DNA of 8,630 nt from Gammaproteobacteria bacterium (GCA_016927175.1 JAFGNC010000541.1:1-8630); one strand, 5' to 3'; shown: positions 1 through 6,683, numbered from the stretch's first letter. Notes: a model not told the origin generated them from the letters alone. Translations and numbers: made by a program.

Positions 1-299
1 AAATTCGCATGTGTCGCATCCGCGACGGTAAGGGCGAAGTAAGGCGCCTCGCTCGTCAGCCGATCGTGCTCGAAGAACGGCCGGTTAACGGGACTCGCGA
101 GCGCGAGGTAGGGAAACGTGAGGGGCTCGCGCATCGAATCGCCCCACAGCCCGCCGTCGAGATTGACGGCCGCGCGGCATCTTTCGTCGGATTTGCAGAT
201 CTCCGTGACGGCGCCGCCGCCGAAGGACATGCCGGCCCGCGCCCGACGTTCACGTCCGTCGACACCGCGCCCCGGCCGCCTCTGCTGGCTCTCACCGCC
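1..299 (-). pseudogene. Alpha/beta hydrolase fragment, PAF-acetylhydrolase-like, frame-disrupted and cut by the left edge
   Basis: Reading the minus strand from 230 down to 1 gives 76 uninterrupted codons that look like the C-terminal half of a serine hydrolase of the platelet-activating-factor acetylhydrolase / dienelactone-hydrolase type. The nucleophile elbow GMSFGG (serine codon 225-227) is followed by a C-rich helix (EICKSDERC), then AVNLDGG carrying the likely catalytic Asp, and ATHANF at the window edge carrying the likely catalytic His. Family members hydrolyse ester bonds; the substrate here cannot be told. Upstream, this frame hits a stop at 300-302 with no ATG, GTG or TTG before the elbow, so the gene cannot start in this frame. 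Family-like residues (RFEAVRAS, then STDVNVGR) continue in another minus frame between about 297 and 240, implying an indel near 231-243 and perhaps another near 290-300. Either a pseudogene or a sequencing/assembly frameshift. Fold assignment is firm; the exact family and the broken status are less certain. Confidence 0.7.
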
Positions 300-598
300 T
301 CAAATCGCGACAGGGTGCGCGTGCGTGCAGCCGGGCGTCGAGCTCGCGGACGAGCGCTTGCTCGAGCCGTGGACGGGCACGCGGCTTCGCGACGCGGTCG
401 ACTTGAGTGCGGTTCGCCTGCGGGATTGGACGGCGGTCCCGATCCCGGGACGAGGCGCCGCGGTTGCGGGACGTCGAGGCACGCCACCCATTCCCGCGAT
501 CCGGTATTTCCCACGGGACCAGCGTGTTACGCGCGTAGCTCGATTGGCACGGCAGTTGCTGCGGCAACACGACGCTTCGTCTTTAGGCAAGGCCGGTC
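300..598. other. Gene-poor stretch: decayed hydrolase 5' part and permease leader
   Basis: No open frame here reads as an intact protein. On the minus strand, 292 to about 450 contains a plausible hydrolase-like helix (LEQALVRELDARL) in a third frame, consistent with more of the broken hydrolase, but above about 450 no family signal is recognisable. Next to the permease start are two small perfect hairpins: GTTGC/GCAAC with a 4-nt loop (555-568) and GACG/CGTC with a 3-nt loop (571-581), the latter followed by TTT. They could affect leader RNA stability or be chance in GC-rich DNA. No convincing -35/-10 pair was found for the permease. Its ribosome binding site is AAGG at 589-592. Confidence 0.4.
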
Positions 599-3043
599 AT
601 GACGCTCCTGAAGCATGCGATTCGCCAACTGATGCTCCACCCCGGCATCGCGGGGATCGTCATCGTGATGCTAGCGCTCGGCATCGGCTCGGCCACCGCG
701 ATCTTCGCGCTGTTCCATCAGGTCCTCGTGCAGCCGCTGCCGGTGCCGGCGCCGGAGCGGCTCGTCAATATCGAGTTCTCGCAGGGCGAGGCGCTGAGCT
801 ATCCGATGTTCCGCGATCTCGAGGCGGACCAGGACATTCTCACGGGCATTGGCGCCTACACGCCGTTCACGGCCAACGTCCTGCTCGGCGAAGCTCCGCA
901 CCGGGTTTCCGGCGCATTCGTCACCGGCGGCTACTTCGAAGTCCTGGGGCTCGGTCCCGCGCTCGGGCGGCTGATCGGCCGTGAGGACGATGCCCGGCTC
1001 GGCGAGTCGGCCGTCGTCGTGCTGAGCCACGCGTTCTGGCGGAGCCGGTTCGGCGGCGATTCGAACGTCGTCGGGCGCGTGCTGAACGTCAATGGGCGGC
1101 CGCTGACGATCGTCGGCGTCGCGCCCGAAATGTTCTCGGGCACGCGGCTCGGTCTTCGCACCGAAGTCTTCGTGCCGGTCGCGATGCGTTGGGAGCTGCT
1201 GGGCCGCTTCGTGGGCCCTGACAGCGCGAGCAACCGAGGCTTCAGGTGGATGTTCGCGTTCGGACGCCTCCCGGCCGGCGTCTCGATCGACGAGGCTTCG
1301 GCCGGTCTCGACACCCTCTACCGGCGCATTCTCGCCGAGATCGAGGCGCCGCTTCGATCTTCGGACGATGAACGTCGCGAGCTGCTTGCGCAGCGGCTTG
1401 AGCTCCTGCCCGGCGCCCGCGGGCAGGGATCGATTGCGGGCGCAGGAGGATCGCTGACGCTGCTGCTCGGGCTGACGCTGCTCGTGCTCCTGATCGTCTG
1501 CGTGAACGTTGCGAATCTGTTGCTGGTGCGCGGCGCCGCGCGGGCAGGCGAGATGGCGGTACGCGAGTCTCTCGGCGCAAGCCGCGGACGGCTCGTCGCG
1601 GAGCTGCTCATCGAAAGCGCCGTTCCAGCAGCGATCGGCGGGCTGCTGGCGCTGCCCGTCGCATCGCTCATCCTTGCCGGGACGACGGCGGTTCTCCCGC
1701 CGAATCTCGCCGCCGGGCTGACCATGACGCTCGGCTCGACGGCGGTCTCGTTCGCCGTTCTCGCGACGATCGCCGCAGCAGCGCTTTTCGGCGTGTTCCC
1801 GGCCTTGCGCTCCGCGCGCATCGAGCCGGCGGTCGCGATGAAGGGGCAATCCGCGCACGCGCTCGGCGGGCATGCGGCGCCTCGCGTTCGCGCCGCGCTC
1901 GTCACGGTGCAGATCGCCTTCTCGCTCGTGCTGCTCGTTCTCGCGGGTCTTTTCGCGAGGAGCCTGCTGAACGTCGCTCGGATCGACCTCGGGATCGACG
2001 TCGATTCGCTCGTGACCTTCAGCGTCGCCCCGGACCCGAACGCCTACGAGCCGGAGGAGGCTTCCGTGCTCTATCGGCGGATCGAGGAAGCGATCGCCGC
2101 GCAGCCGGGGGTCGTCGACGTTGCGACGGCGTTCGTGCCGGTGCTCGCCGGAAACGAGTTCGATGCGACGTTCCCGCTCGAGCTCTCGGACGGCATGGAG
2201 GAGCCGGTCTCCGCGAGCTTCAACGTCGTCAGCGAGTCGTTTTTCAGAACCGTCGGCATCGACCTTCTCGAAGGCCGGGGTTTCGCCGAAGCCGCCGGGA
2301 GCGTTGCCGCGATCGTCAACGAGCAGTTCGTGCGGCGCTATCGCCTCGGAGACGACGCGATCGGCACGCGCGTAATGCTCGAGGATCGCGTTGAGATCGT
2401 CGGCGTCGTGGCCGATGCAGCATACAGCGAGATAAAGGGCGAGGTGCCGCCGCAGCTCTTCGTGCCGCGGGGCGCCATCGATCTGACGGCGTTCGCCGGC
2501 TCGGCGGCCCCGACGTTCTACGTGCACACCACCGTCGATCCCGACGTGCTGCTGCAAACGATCCCGCCCGTCATCGCGGAGATCGATCCGGCACTGCCGG
2601 TCGATGGTTTGAAAACCCTGCGCCGCCAGGCGCGCGAGAGAGTGTTCGTCGATCGGCTGGTCGCGATGCTGTCGAGCGGCTTCGCGGCGCTAGCCACGCT
2701 TCTCGCCGCGATCGGGCTCTACGGCATCATCTCGTACAACGTCGCGGCGCGAACGCGCGAGCTCGCCGTACGGCTTGCGGTCGGGGCGCGACCCGGTGGA
2801 CTCCGCTGGATGGTCATGAGACAGGTGGTTGGCATGGCCGCGATCGGGCTTTCGATCGGTCTCGTCGCAGCGATCGGGCTCGGGCGGGCTGCCGAGGGCC
2901 TCCTGTTCGGACTTTCGGGCCGCGATCCGTTGGTGCTTGCCGCAGGCGTGGCGGTGCTCGGCGCGGTCGTGCTCGCCGCGAGCTTCATTCCCGCTCGGCG
3001 AGCATCCGCGGTCGCGCCAATGGAGGCGCTGCGGCACGAGTGA
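599..3043 (+). CDS. MacB/FtsX-family ABC transporter permease (large orphan permease type)
   Basis: An 814-residue inner-membrane protein with the duplicated MacB_PCD-FtsX layout of the ADOP type ('acidobacterial duplicated orphan permease'), known in Acidobacteria and some GC-rich Proteobacteria. The N-terminus, with a QLMLHPG motif and a hydrophobic segment at about residues 18-42 followed by VLVQPLPVPAPERLV, is diagnostic. A periplasmic MacB-like domain follows (about 45-280), then membrane segments at about 284-312, 340-365, 383-405 and 434-458. A second periplasmic domain (about 460-685) precedes the final segments at about 688-715, 748-770 and 780-803. FtsX signatures appear twice: NVANLLLVRG...EMAVRESLGASRGRL and NVAARTRELAVRLAVGARPG. 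The start fits the family and has AAGG six bases upstream. No ATPase gene or regulator is adjacent, so the partner ATPase and the substrate are unknown; MacB-like relatives act in efflux or envelope export. It converges on glmS and may be cargo of the element ending at 3194. Confidence 0.93.
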   Translation: MTLLKHAIRQLMLHPGIAGIVIVMLALGIGSATAIFALFHQVLVQPLPVPAPERLVNIEFSQGEALSYPMFRDLEADQDILTGIGAYTPFTANVLLGEAPHRVSGAFVTGGYFEVLGLGPALGRLIGREDDARLGESAVVVLSHAFWRSRFGGDSNVVGRVLNVNGRPLTIVGVAPEMFSGTRLGLRTEVFVPVAMRWELLGRFVGPDSASNRGFRWMFAFGRLPAGVSIDEASAGLDTLYRRILAEIEAPLRSSDDERRELLAQRLELLPGARGQGSIAGAGGSLTLLLGLTLLVLLIVCVNVANLLLVRGAARAGEMAVRESLGASRGRLVAELLIESAVPAAIGGLLALPVASLILAGTTAVLPPNLAAGLTMTLGSTAVSFAVLATIAAAALFGVFPALRSARIEPAVAMKGQSAHALGGHAAPRVRAALVTVQIAFSLVLLVLAGLFARSLLNVARIDLGIDVDSLVTFSVAPDPNAYEPEEASVLYRRIEEAIAAQPGVVDVATAFVPVLAGNEFDATFPLELSDGMEEPVSASFNVVSESFFRTVGIDLLEGRGFAEAAGSVAAIVNEQFVRRYRLGDDAIGTRVMLEDRVEIVGVVADAAYSEIKGEVPPQLFVPRGAIDLTAFAGSAAPTFYVHTTVDPDVLLQTIPPVIAEIDPALPVDGLKTLRRQARERVFVDRLVAMLSSGFAALATLLAAIGLYGIISYNVAARTRELAVRLAVGARPGGLRWMVMRQVVGMAAIGLSIGLVAAIGLGRAAEGLLFGLSGRDPLVLAAGVAVLGAVVLAASFIPARRASAVAPMEALRHE

Positions 3044-3050
3044 CGCTGCG

Positions 3051-3070
3051 GAAGCTTACGCTTCTTCTTC
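3051..3070 (+). terminator. Weak candidate terminator of the permease gene
   Basis: Eight bases after the permease stop, GAAGC (3051-3055) can pair with GCTTC (3060-3064) over a TTAC loop, followed by TTCTTC. The stem is only 5 bp and the T-rich tail is interrupted by C, so it is a weak intrinsic terminator at best. It is listed because it is the only hairpin-plus-pyrimidine arrangement between the convergent permease and glmS genes. Confidence 0.25.
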
Positions 3071-3115
3071 GCGCAACAGCTTGAGAAGTGTGTCGGTCGC
3101 GCCGTCGGTGACGAC
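3056..3115 (-). pseudogene. Possible C-terminal coding remnant
   Basis: On the minus strand, starting where the 20-bp repeats end, 19 codons read VVTDGATDTLLKLLREEEA and then TAA (stop at 3056-3058). Third positions are mostly G or C and the composition suits an amphipathic C-terminal helix, so it looks like the tail of a real gene. No start codon precedes it: the frame runs back through the repeats to a stop at 3164-3166. It may be the 3' end of a gene lost when the repeat-bearing end arrived, or chance. I do not recognise the family. Confidence 0.2.
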
Positions 3116-3190
3116 CTTGTTTTCCAGAGAACGACTATGTTTTCGAGGAATCGACTTTGTTTTTCAGGTAACGGCTTTGTTTTCGACGCA
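3111..3190 (-). repeat. Four tandem 20-bp direct repeats
   Basis: Four head-to-tail copies with exact 20-nt period and no spacers: 3171-3190, 3151-3170, 3131-3150 and 3111-3130. On the minus strand the consensus is close to TNCCTSGAAAACAAAGTCGT. Positions 1, 5, 8-13 (AAAACA), 16, 18 and 19 are identical in all four. The copies are A-rich on this strand and stand out against the GC-rich surroundings. A 20-nt period is not a multiple of three, so this is not a coding repeat. The absence of unique spacers rules out a CRISPR array. Spacing of two helical turns puts every core on the same DNA face, as expected of protein-binding sites such as transposase sites at a transposon end. Confidence 0.92.
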
Positions 3191-3194
3191 CACA
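3111..3194 (-). mobile_element. Candidate Tn7-like transposon right end (TnsB-type binding sites)
   Basis: Reading away from glmS, the segment opens with TGTGTGCG (3194 to 3187), which differs at one base from the Tn7 terminal octamer TGTGGGCG, and runs straight into the four 20-bp repeats. The Tn7 right end is known to carry four closely packed TnsB sites about 20-21 bp apart with cores such as ACAATAAAGTC; the units here carry AAAACAAAGTC at the same phase. In Tn7 the right end is the glmS-proximal end, as here. It abuts a conserved attTn7 position. What is missing: tnsA, normally just inside the right end, is absent, and no left end is visible in the window. So it could be an element with displaced tns genes, a cargo-only derivative, or a relic. 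An IS21-family end, which also has tandem terminal repeats, is the main alternative. Confidence 0.6.
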
Positions 3195-3250
3195 TGTCCG
3201 TTACCAAGCGTACGCGCTACTCCACCGTCACCGACTTCGCCAGATTCCGC
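3195..3250 (-). other. attTn7-type target: glmS 3' end plus insertion point
   Basis: Tn7 TnsD recognises the last codons of glmS, and insertion occurs about 23-27 bp past the stop. Here the glmS tail encodes RNLAKSVTVE, the same as the E. coli protein as I recall it, so the target is conserved. Between the TAG (3217-3219) and the putative element terminus at 3194 there are exactly 22 nt. The five bases touching the terminus, GGACA on the minus strand (3195-3199), would be one copy of the 5-bp target duplication. The partner copy would lie beyond the left edge of the window. Confidence 0.55.
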
Positions 3251-5049
3251 GGCTGATCCACGTCCGTGCCCTTTAGCACCGCAACGTGATACGCGAGCAG
3301 CTGAAGCGGCACGGTGTAGACGATCGGCGCGATCAGCCTGTCGGCGTGCGGCATGGACACGACCTTGACTCCGATCTCGGGCTCGATGCCCGTCTCGCGG
3401 TCGGCGAACACGTAGAGCTGGCCGCCGCGCGCGCGCACGACCTGCATGTTCGACTGCAGCTTGTCGAGCAGCTCGTTGTTCGGAGCGACGACGATGACCG
3501 GCATCTCCTCGTCGATCAGCGCGAGCGGACCGTGCTTGAGCTCGCCCGCGGCGTAAGCCTCGGCGTGGATGTACGAGATCTCCTTGAGCTTCAGCGCGCC
3601 CTCCATCGCGACGGGCCACATCGGGCCGCGGCCGAGGAACAGTGCGTGATGCTTCTCGGCGAAATCCTCCGCGAGCAGCTTGAGCATGTCGTTCATCGCG
3701 AGCACCTGCTCGACGGCTGCCGCGACATGATACAGGTGCGTGACGAACTCCTCCTCGCGCTCGGCCGACATGCCGCGATGACGGCCCAGCATCAGTGTCA
3801 CGAGCAGCAGCGACAGAAGCTGCGTCGTGAACGCCTTCGTGCTGGCGACGCCGATCTCGGGGCCTGCCTGCGTCATCATCACGAGATCGGACTCGCGCAC
3901 GATGGAGCTGTGCGGGCTGTTGCAGATCGTCAGCGAACCCACGTAGCCGAGCGACTTCGCCGCGCGCAGCGCCTCGAGCGTATCGGCGGTTTCGCCGGAC
4001 TGTGACAGCGTCACGAACAGCGTGCCGGGCGGCACGACCGGCGCGCGGTAGCGGTATTCGCTCGCGATCTCGACGGTGCACGGCACACCGGCCAGCGCCT
4101 CGAGCCAATAGCGGCCGACCTTGCCCGCGTGGAAGCTCGTGCCGCACGCGACGATGTGGACGTTTTGTACCTGCGTCAGCAGGTCCGACGCATTCGGGCC
4201 GAGCGATTCGGGCACGACCCGGCGGTTCGCCACGCGGCCGTAAAGCGTGTCGGCCAATGCGCTCGGCTGATCGAATATCTCCTTCAGCATGAAGTGCCGA
4301 TAGGGACCCTTCTCCGCCGCGTCCGAGCTCCACTGCGTCTCGTGCACCTCGCGCTCGACCGCGCGCCCTTCCGCATCGAAGATCTCGACGGACTCGCGGC
4401 GGATCTCGGCAAGGTCGCCCTGCTCGAGATAGATGAATCGCTGCGTCACGGGCAGCAACGCGGGAACGCCGCTTGCGACGAAGTTCTCGCCAATGCCGAG
4501 ACCGATGACGAGCGGGCTCGCGATGCGCGTGACGACGATACGATCCGCATCGTGCGCGTCGAAGACGAGCAGCGCGTAGGCGCCGACGAAGCGCTGCGTC
4601 GCGAGACGCACCGCCTCGAGAAGGTCGTGCCCCTGCGTCAGGTAGTCGTAGATCAGGTGCGCCGCGACTTCGGTGTCGGTCTCGGACTCGAACTCGTAGC
4701 CTTTGGCGATCAGCTCATCTTTGATCGGCTGGTAGTTCTCGATGATGCCGTTGTGGATCACGGCTACGCGGCCGCCGGAGATGTGCGGATGCGCGTTCTG
4801 CTCTGTCACTCCGCCATGCGTCGCCCAACGGGTATGGGCGACGCCGAGCCGGCCGGCGAGCGGCGCCTTGTCGAGCTTCTCCTCGAGCTGCGACACCTTG
4901 CCGACAGTGCGGCACAGGGCAATGGCGTGGTTGGGCTGCACGACGGCGACACCCGCCGAGTCGTAGCCGCGATACTCGAGGCGCCGCAGGCCCTCGATCA
5001 GGACGGGCACGATGTTACGTTCGGCAACGGCTCCGACTATTCCGCACAT
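3217..5049 (-). CDS. glmS: Glutamine--fructose-6-phosphate aminotransferase (isomerizing)
   Basis: GlmS converts fructose-6-phosphate and glutamine to glucosamine-6-phosphate and glutamate, the committed cytosolic step to UDP-GlcNAc. At 610 residues it is full length (E. coli 609). The N-terminal class II amidotransferase domain (1 to about 240) has Cys2, which becomes the nucleophile after Met removal, then HTRWATHG (72-79), HNG (99-101) and SETDTEV (122-128). Two SIS sugar-isomerase domains follow: ACGTS (301-305) and SQSGET (349-354), then KLKEISYIHAEAYAAGELKH (487-506) with the isomerase Glu490 and His506. The C-terminal RNLAKSVTVE carries Lys605. All catalytic residues are present. The ATG lies 7 nt after the glmU stop and no good Shine-Dalgarno is seen, suggesting translational coupling to glmU. 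No clear intrinsic terminator follows; the usual position is taken by the repeat array. Confidence 0.99.
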   Translation of the reverse strand: MCGIVGAVAERNIVPVLIEGLRRLEYRGYDSAGVAVVQPNHAIALCRTVGKVSQLEEKLDKAPLAGRLGVAHTRWATHGGVTEQNAHPHISGGRVAVIHNGIIENYQPIKDELIAKGYEFESETDTEVAAHLIYDYLTQGHDLLEAVRLATQRFVGAYALLVFDAHDADRIVVTRIASPLVIGLGIGENFVASGVPALLPVTQRFIYLEQGDLAEIRRESVEIFDAEGRAVEREVHETQWSSDAAEKGPYRHFMLKEIFDQPSALADTLYGRVANRRVVPESLGPNASDLLTQVQNVHIVACGTSFHAGKVGRYWLEALAGVPCTVEIASEYRYRAPVVPPGTLFVTLSQSGETADTLEALRAAKSLGYVGSLTICNSPHSSIVRESDLVMMTQAGPEIGVASTKAFTTQLLSLLLVTLMLGRHRGMSAEREEEFVTHLYHVAAAVEQVLAMNDMLKLLAEDFAEKHHALFLGRGPMWPVAMEGALKLKEISYIHAEAYAAGELKHGPLALIDEEMPVIVVAPNNELLDKLQSNMQVVRARGGQLYVFADRETGIEPEIGVKVVSMPHADRLIAPIVYTVPLQLLAYHVAVLKGTDVDQPRNLAKSVTVE

Positions 5050-5056
5050 GTATGGC

Positions 5057-6424
5057 TCATTTCGCTTTTTTGACGGGCCGCTTCCAGCCCGGAACGGTGG
5101 TCTGGCGCGCGCGCGCGACGGTCAGCTCCCCTGCGGGGGCGTCTTTGGCGATCGTGGACCCGGCGCCGATCGTGGCACCCTCGCCGACCTCGACCGGGGC
5201 CACGAGAGCCGTGTTGGAGCCGATGAACGCTCCGTCACCGATGACCGTGAGATGCTTGTTCGCGCCGTCGTAATTGCACGTGATGGTGCCGGCACCGACG
5301 TTGACGCCGGCGCCGACGGTGGCGTCGCCGACGTAGCTCAGGTGATTGACCTTGCTGCCGGCCGCGACGCGGGCGTTTTTCATTTCGACGAAATTGCCGA
5401 CCTTCACGCGGTCAGCTAGCCGGGTGCCGGGCCGTATCCGCGCGTAGGGGCCGAGCTCGCATCCGTCCCCCGCCTCGAGCCCCTGCAGAACGGAATGGGC
5501 GTGCACGACGCTGCCGGTACCGAGCGTGGAGTCGGCAATCACGCAGTAAGGTCCGATGCGGACGCGGTCGCCGAGCCGGACTTCGCCTTCGAGCACGGCG
5601 CCGACGTCGATGAAGACGTCCCGGCCGACTTCGAGCGTACCGCGAACGTCCACGCGGTCGGGATCGGCAATCGTGACGCCGCGCGCCATCAGCGCTTCGG
5701 CCTGCCGGCGCTGGTACAGCCGCTCGGCCGCGGCGAGCTGGGCACGATCGTTGATGCCGAGCACCTCGGCGGGATCCGCGGCCAGCACGCCCTCGACCGG
5801 CACGTCCTCTTCTACGGCCATCGCAATCACATCGGTCAGGTAGTACTCGCCCTGGGCGTTGTCGTTGTCGAGGCGCGCGAGCCAGCGCCGCAGCTCTCGC
5901 GCCCGCACGGCCAGCAGCCCCGTGTTGATCTCCCGCAGCCGCCGCTCGTCGTCCGTGGCGTCCTTCTCCTCGACGATGCGCGCCACGCCGCCGCGCTCGT
6001 CGCGGATGATGCGTCCGTAGCCGTGCGGATCGTCGAGCTCCGCGGTCAGCAGCGCGAGGCGCCCGTCCTCGGCGGTGTGCGTCAACCGCTCGACGGTCGC
6101 GGCCGTGACGAGCGGCACGTCGCCGCACAGGATCAGGACGGTGTGATCGTCGGGAATTCCGGGCATGCCCTGCATGACCGCATGCCCCGTGCCGAGCTGC
6201 TCGGCCTGCCGGCACCAGACGAGGTCGCCGTCCGGGAAGGCCGCGCGCACCGTATCGCCGCCGTGGCCGAAAACGACGTGCACGGCGGCCGGACCGAGTG
6301 CCCGGGCCGTGCCGAGCACGTGCGCCAGCAGCGATCGGCCCGCCAGCGGCTGCAGCACCTTCGGCAGATCGGAATGCATGCGCTTGCCCTGGCCAGCCGC
6401 CAGAACGACGATCGATAGGGGCAC
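5057..6424 (-). CDS. glmU: Bifunctional UDP-GlcNAc pyrophosphorylase / glucosamine-1-phosphate N-acetyltransferase
   Basis: GlmU acetylates glucosamine-1-phosphate with acetyl-CoA and then couples it to UTP, giving UDP-GlcNAc. The protein has 455 residues (E. coli 456). The N-terminal uridylyltransferase domain has LAAGQGKRMHSDLPKVL with Lys22, QLGTGHA (76-82), GDVPL with metal-binding Asp102, GYGRI (135-139), EINTG (165-169) and GIND with Asn224. From about 250 a left-handed beta-helix of hexapeptide repeats forms the acetyltransferase; it includes RPGTRL, KVGNFVEMKN, the catalytic His361 in NHLSYVGD, and NYDGANK. The C-terminus GWKRPVKKAK is typical. The start is GTG at 6424, supported by AGAAGGA ending 9 nt upstream (6434-6440); the reading begins at the conserved MPLSIVVLAAGQG. 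It is first of a two-gene unit with glmS and is separated from atpC by 259 nt. Confidence 0.99.
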   Translation of the reverse strand: MPLSIVVLAAGQGKRMHSDLPKVLQPLAGRSLLAHVLGTARALGPAAVHVVFGHGGDTVRAAFPDGDLVWCRQAEQLGTGHAVMQGMPGIPDDHTVLILCGDVPLVTAATVERLTHTAEDGRLALLTAELDDPHGYGRIIRDERGGVARIVEEKDATDDERRLREINTGLLAVRARELRRWLARLDNDNAQGEYYLTDVIAMAVEEDVPVEGVLAADPAEVLGINDRAQLAAAERLYQRRQAEALMARGVTIADPDRVDVRGTLEVGRDVFIDVGAVLEGEVRLGDRVRIGPYCVIADSTLGTGSVVHAHSVLQGLEAGDGCELGPYARIRPGTRLADRVKVGNFVEMKNARVAAGSKVNHLSYVGDATVGAGVNVGAGTITCNYDGANKHLTVIGDGAFIGSNTALVAPVEVGEGATIGAGSTIAKDAPAGELTVARARQTTVPGWKRPVKKAK

Positions 6425-6457
6425 GAAAAGGGATCCTTCTGGGCTCGTTTCGGCGAA

Positions 6458-6487
6458 ATGATAGCGCGGTGCCGCTGCGGTGGTCGC
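6458..6487 (-). promoter_or_regulatory. Possible sigma70-type promoter of glmUS
   Basis: On the minus strand, TATCAT (6458-6463) matches the -10 consensus at five of six bases, and GCGACC (6482-6487) keeps only the GAC of the -35 consensus, with an 18-nt spacer. The -10 ends 33 nt before the GTG start of glmU, so transcription would begin about 26 nt upstream of it. It is the best candidate in a GC-rich gap; the poor -35 keeps confidence low. The genes may also be reached by readthrough from the atp operon. Confidence 0.35.
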
Positions 6488-6638
6488 GTAACGGGATCAC
6501 AGGGACAAGGAGTCGGATCAGGGCACGGGCGGGGCCGGCGGCGGCGCCTTCCGCAGGCCCGGCGACGCCTTCTTGGACGCCCGGCTTCGCGCGCGCGCCG
6601 AGCCGGTCGCGCGAGCACCAGATGAGGCGCATCCATGT

Positions 6639-6677
6639 CGAGCCTCAAGAAGGCTCGGACCGCGACGCCGCGCGGCG
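6639..6677 (-). terminator. Hairpins after atpC, possible end of the atp operon
   Basis: Six bases past the atpC stop the transcript has a perfect 12-bp GC palindrome (6666-6677). It is followed by a perfect 7-bp hairpin, CGAGCCT/AGGCTCG with a 5-nt loop (6639-6657). Neither has a U tract after it, so neither is a classical intrinsic terminator. They may be a pause or 3'-end-protecting structure, leaving readthrough into glmUS possible. The rest of the atpC-glmU gap (6425-6683) holds no convincing gene. Confidence 0.3.
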
Positions 6678-6683
6678 CGGCGG

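Noticed and set aside
10..17. TGTGTCGC as the missing left end of the Tn7-like element
   Set aside because: It shares the first five bases with the right terminus, but no AAAACAAAGTC-type repeats follow, and it lies inside the coding sequence of the hydrolase.
528..590. tRNA-like stretch (TAGCTCGATTGGCA resembles a D-arm)
   Set aside because: The D stem does not close, there is no T-arm GGTTCGA-type sequence and no acceptor stem pairing.
9..602. Open frame of 197 codons on the + strand at the window start
   Set aside because: It has no recognisable domain and a biased composition, and it lies opposite the hydrolase sequence, which has real family motifs.
671..2557. Long open frame on the minus strand (628 codons) inside the permease gene
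   Set aside because: Its product is rich in Arg, Glu, Asp and His with no domain, typical of the antisense of a GC-rich gene; the + strand frame is a clear membrane permease.
3111..3190. CRISPR array
   Set aside because: The repeats are head to tail with no unique spacers, only 20 bp long and diverged from each other; no cas gene is near.
3111..3194. IS21-family insertion sequence end instead of a Tn7-like one
   Set aside because: IS21 ends also carry tandem repeats, so this is not excluded. The TGTG-GCG terminus, 20-bp packing, AAAGTC core and attTn7 position fit Tn7 better, and no istA/istB is adjacent.
3164..4333. Minus-strand open frame of 389 codons overlapping glmS
   Set aside because: It is a shifted frame of glmS with Arg/Ala-rich nonsense; glmS has every catalytic motif in its own frame.
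5412..6648. Minus-strand open frames covering the atpC-glmU gap and overlapping glmU
   Set aside because: Arg/Ala/Pro-rich shadows of glmU extended into GC-rich non-coding DNA; no ribosome binding site or domain.
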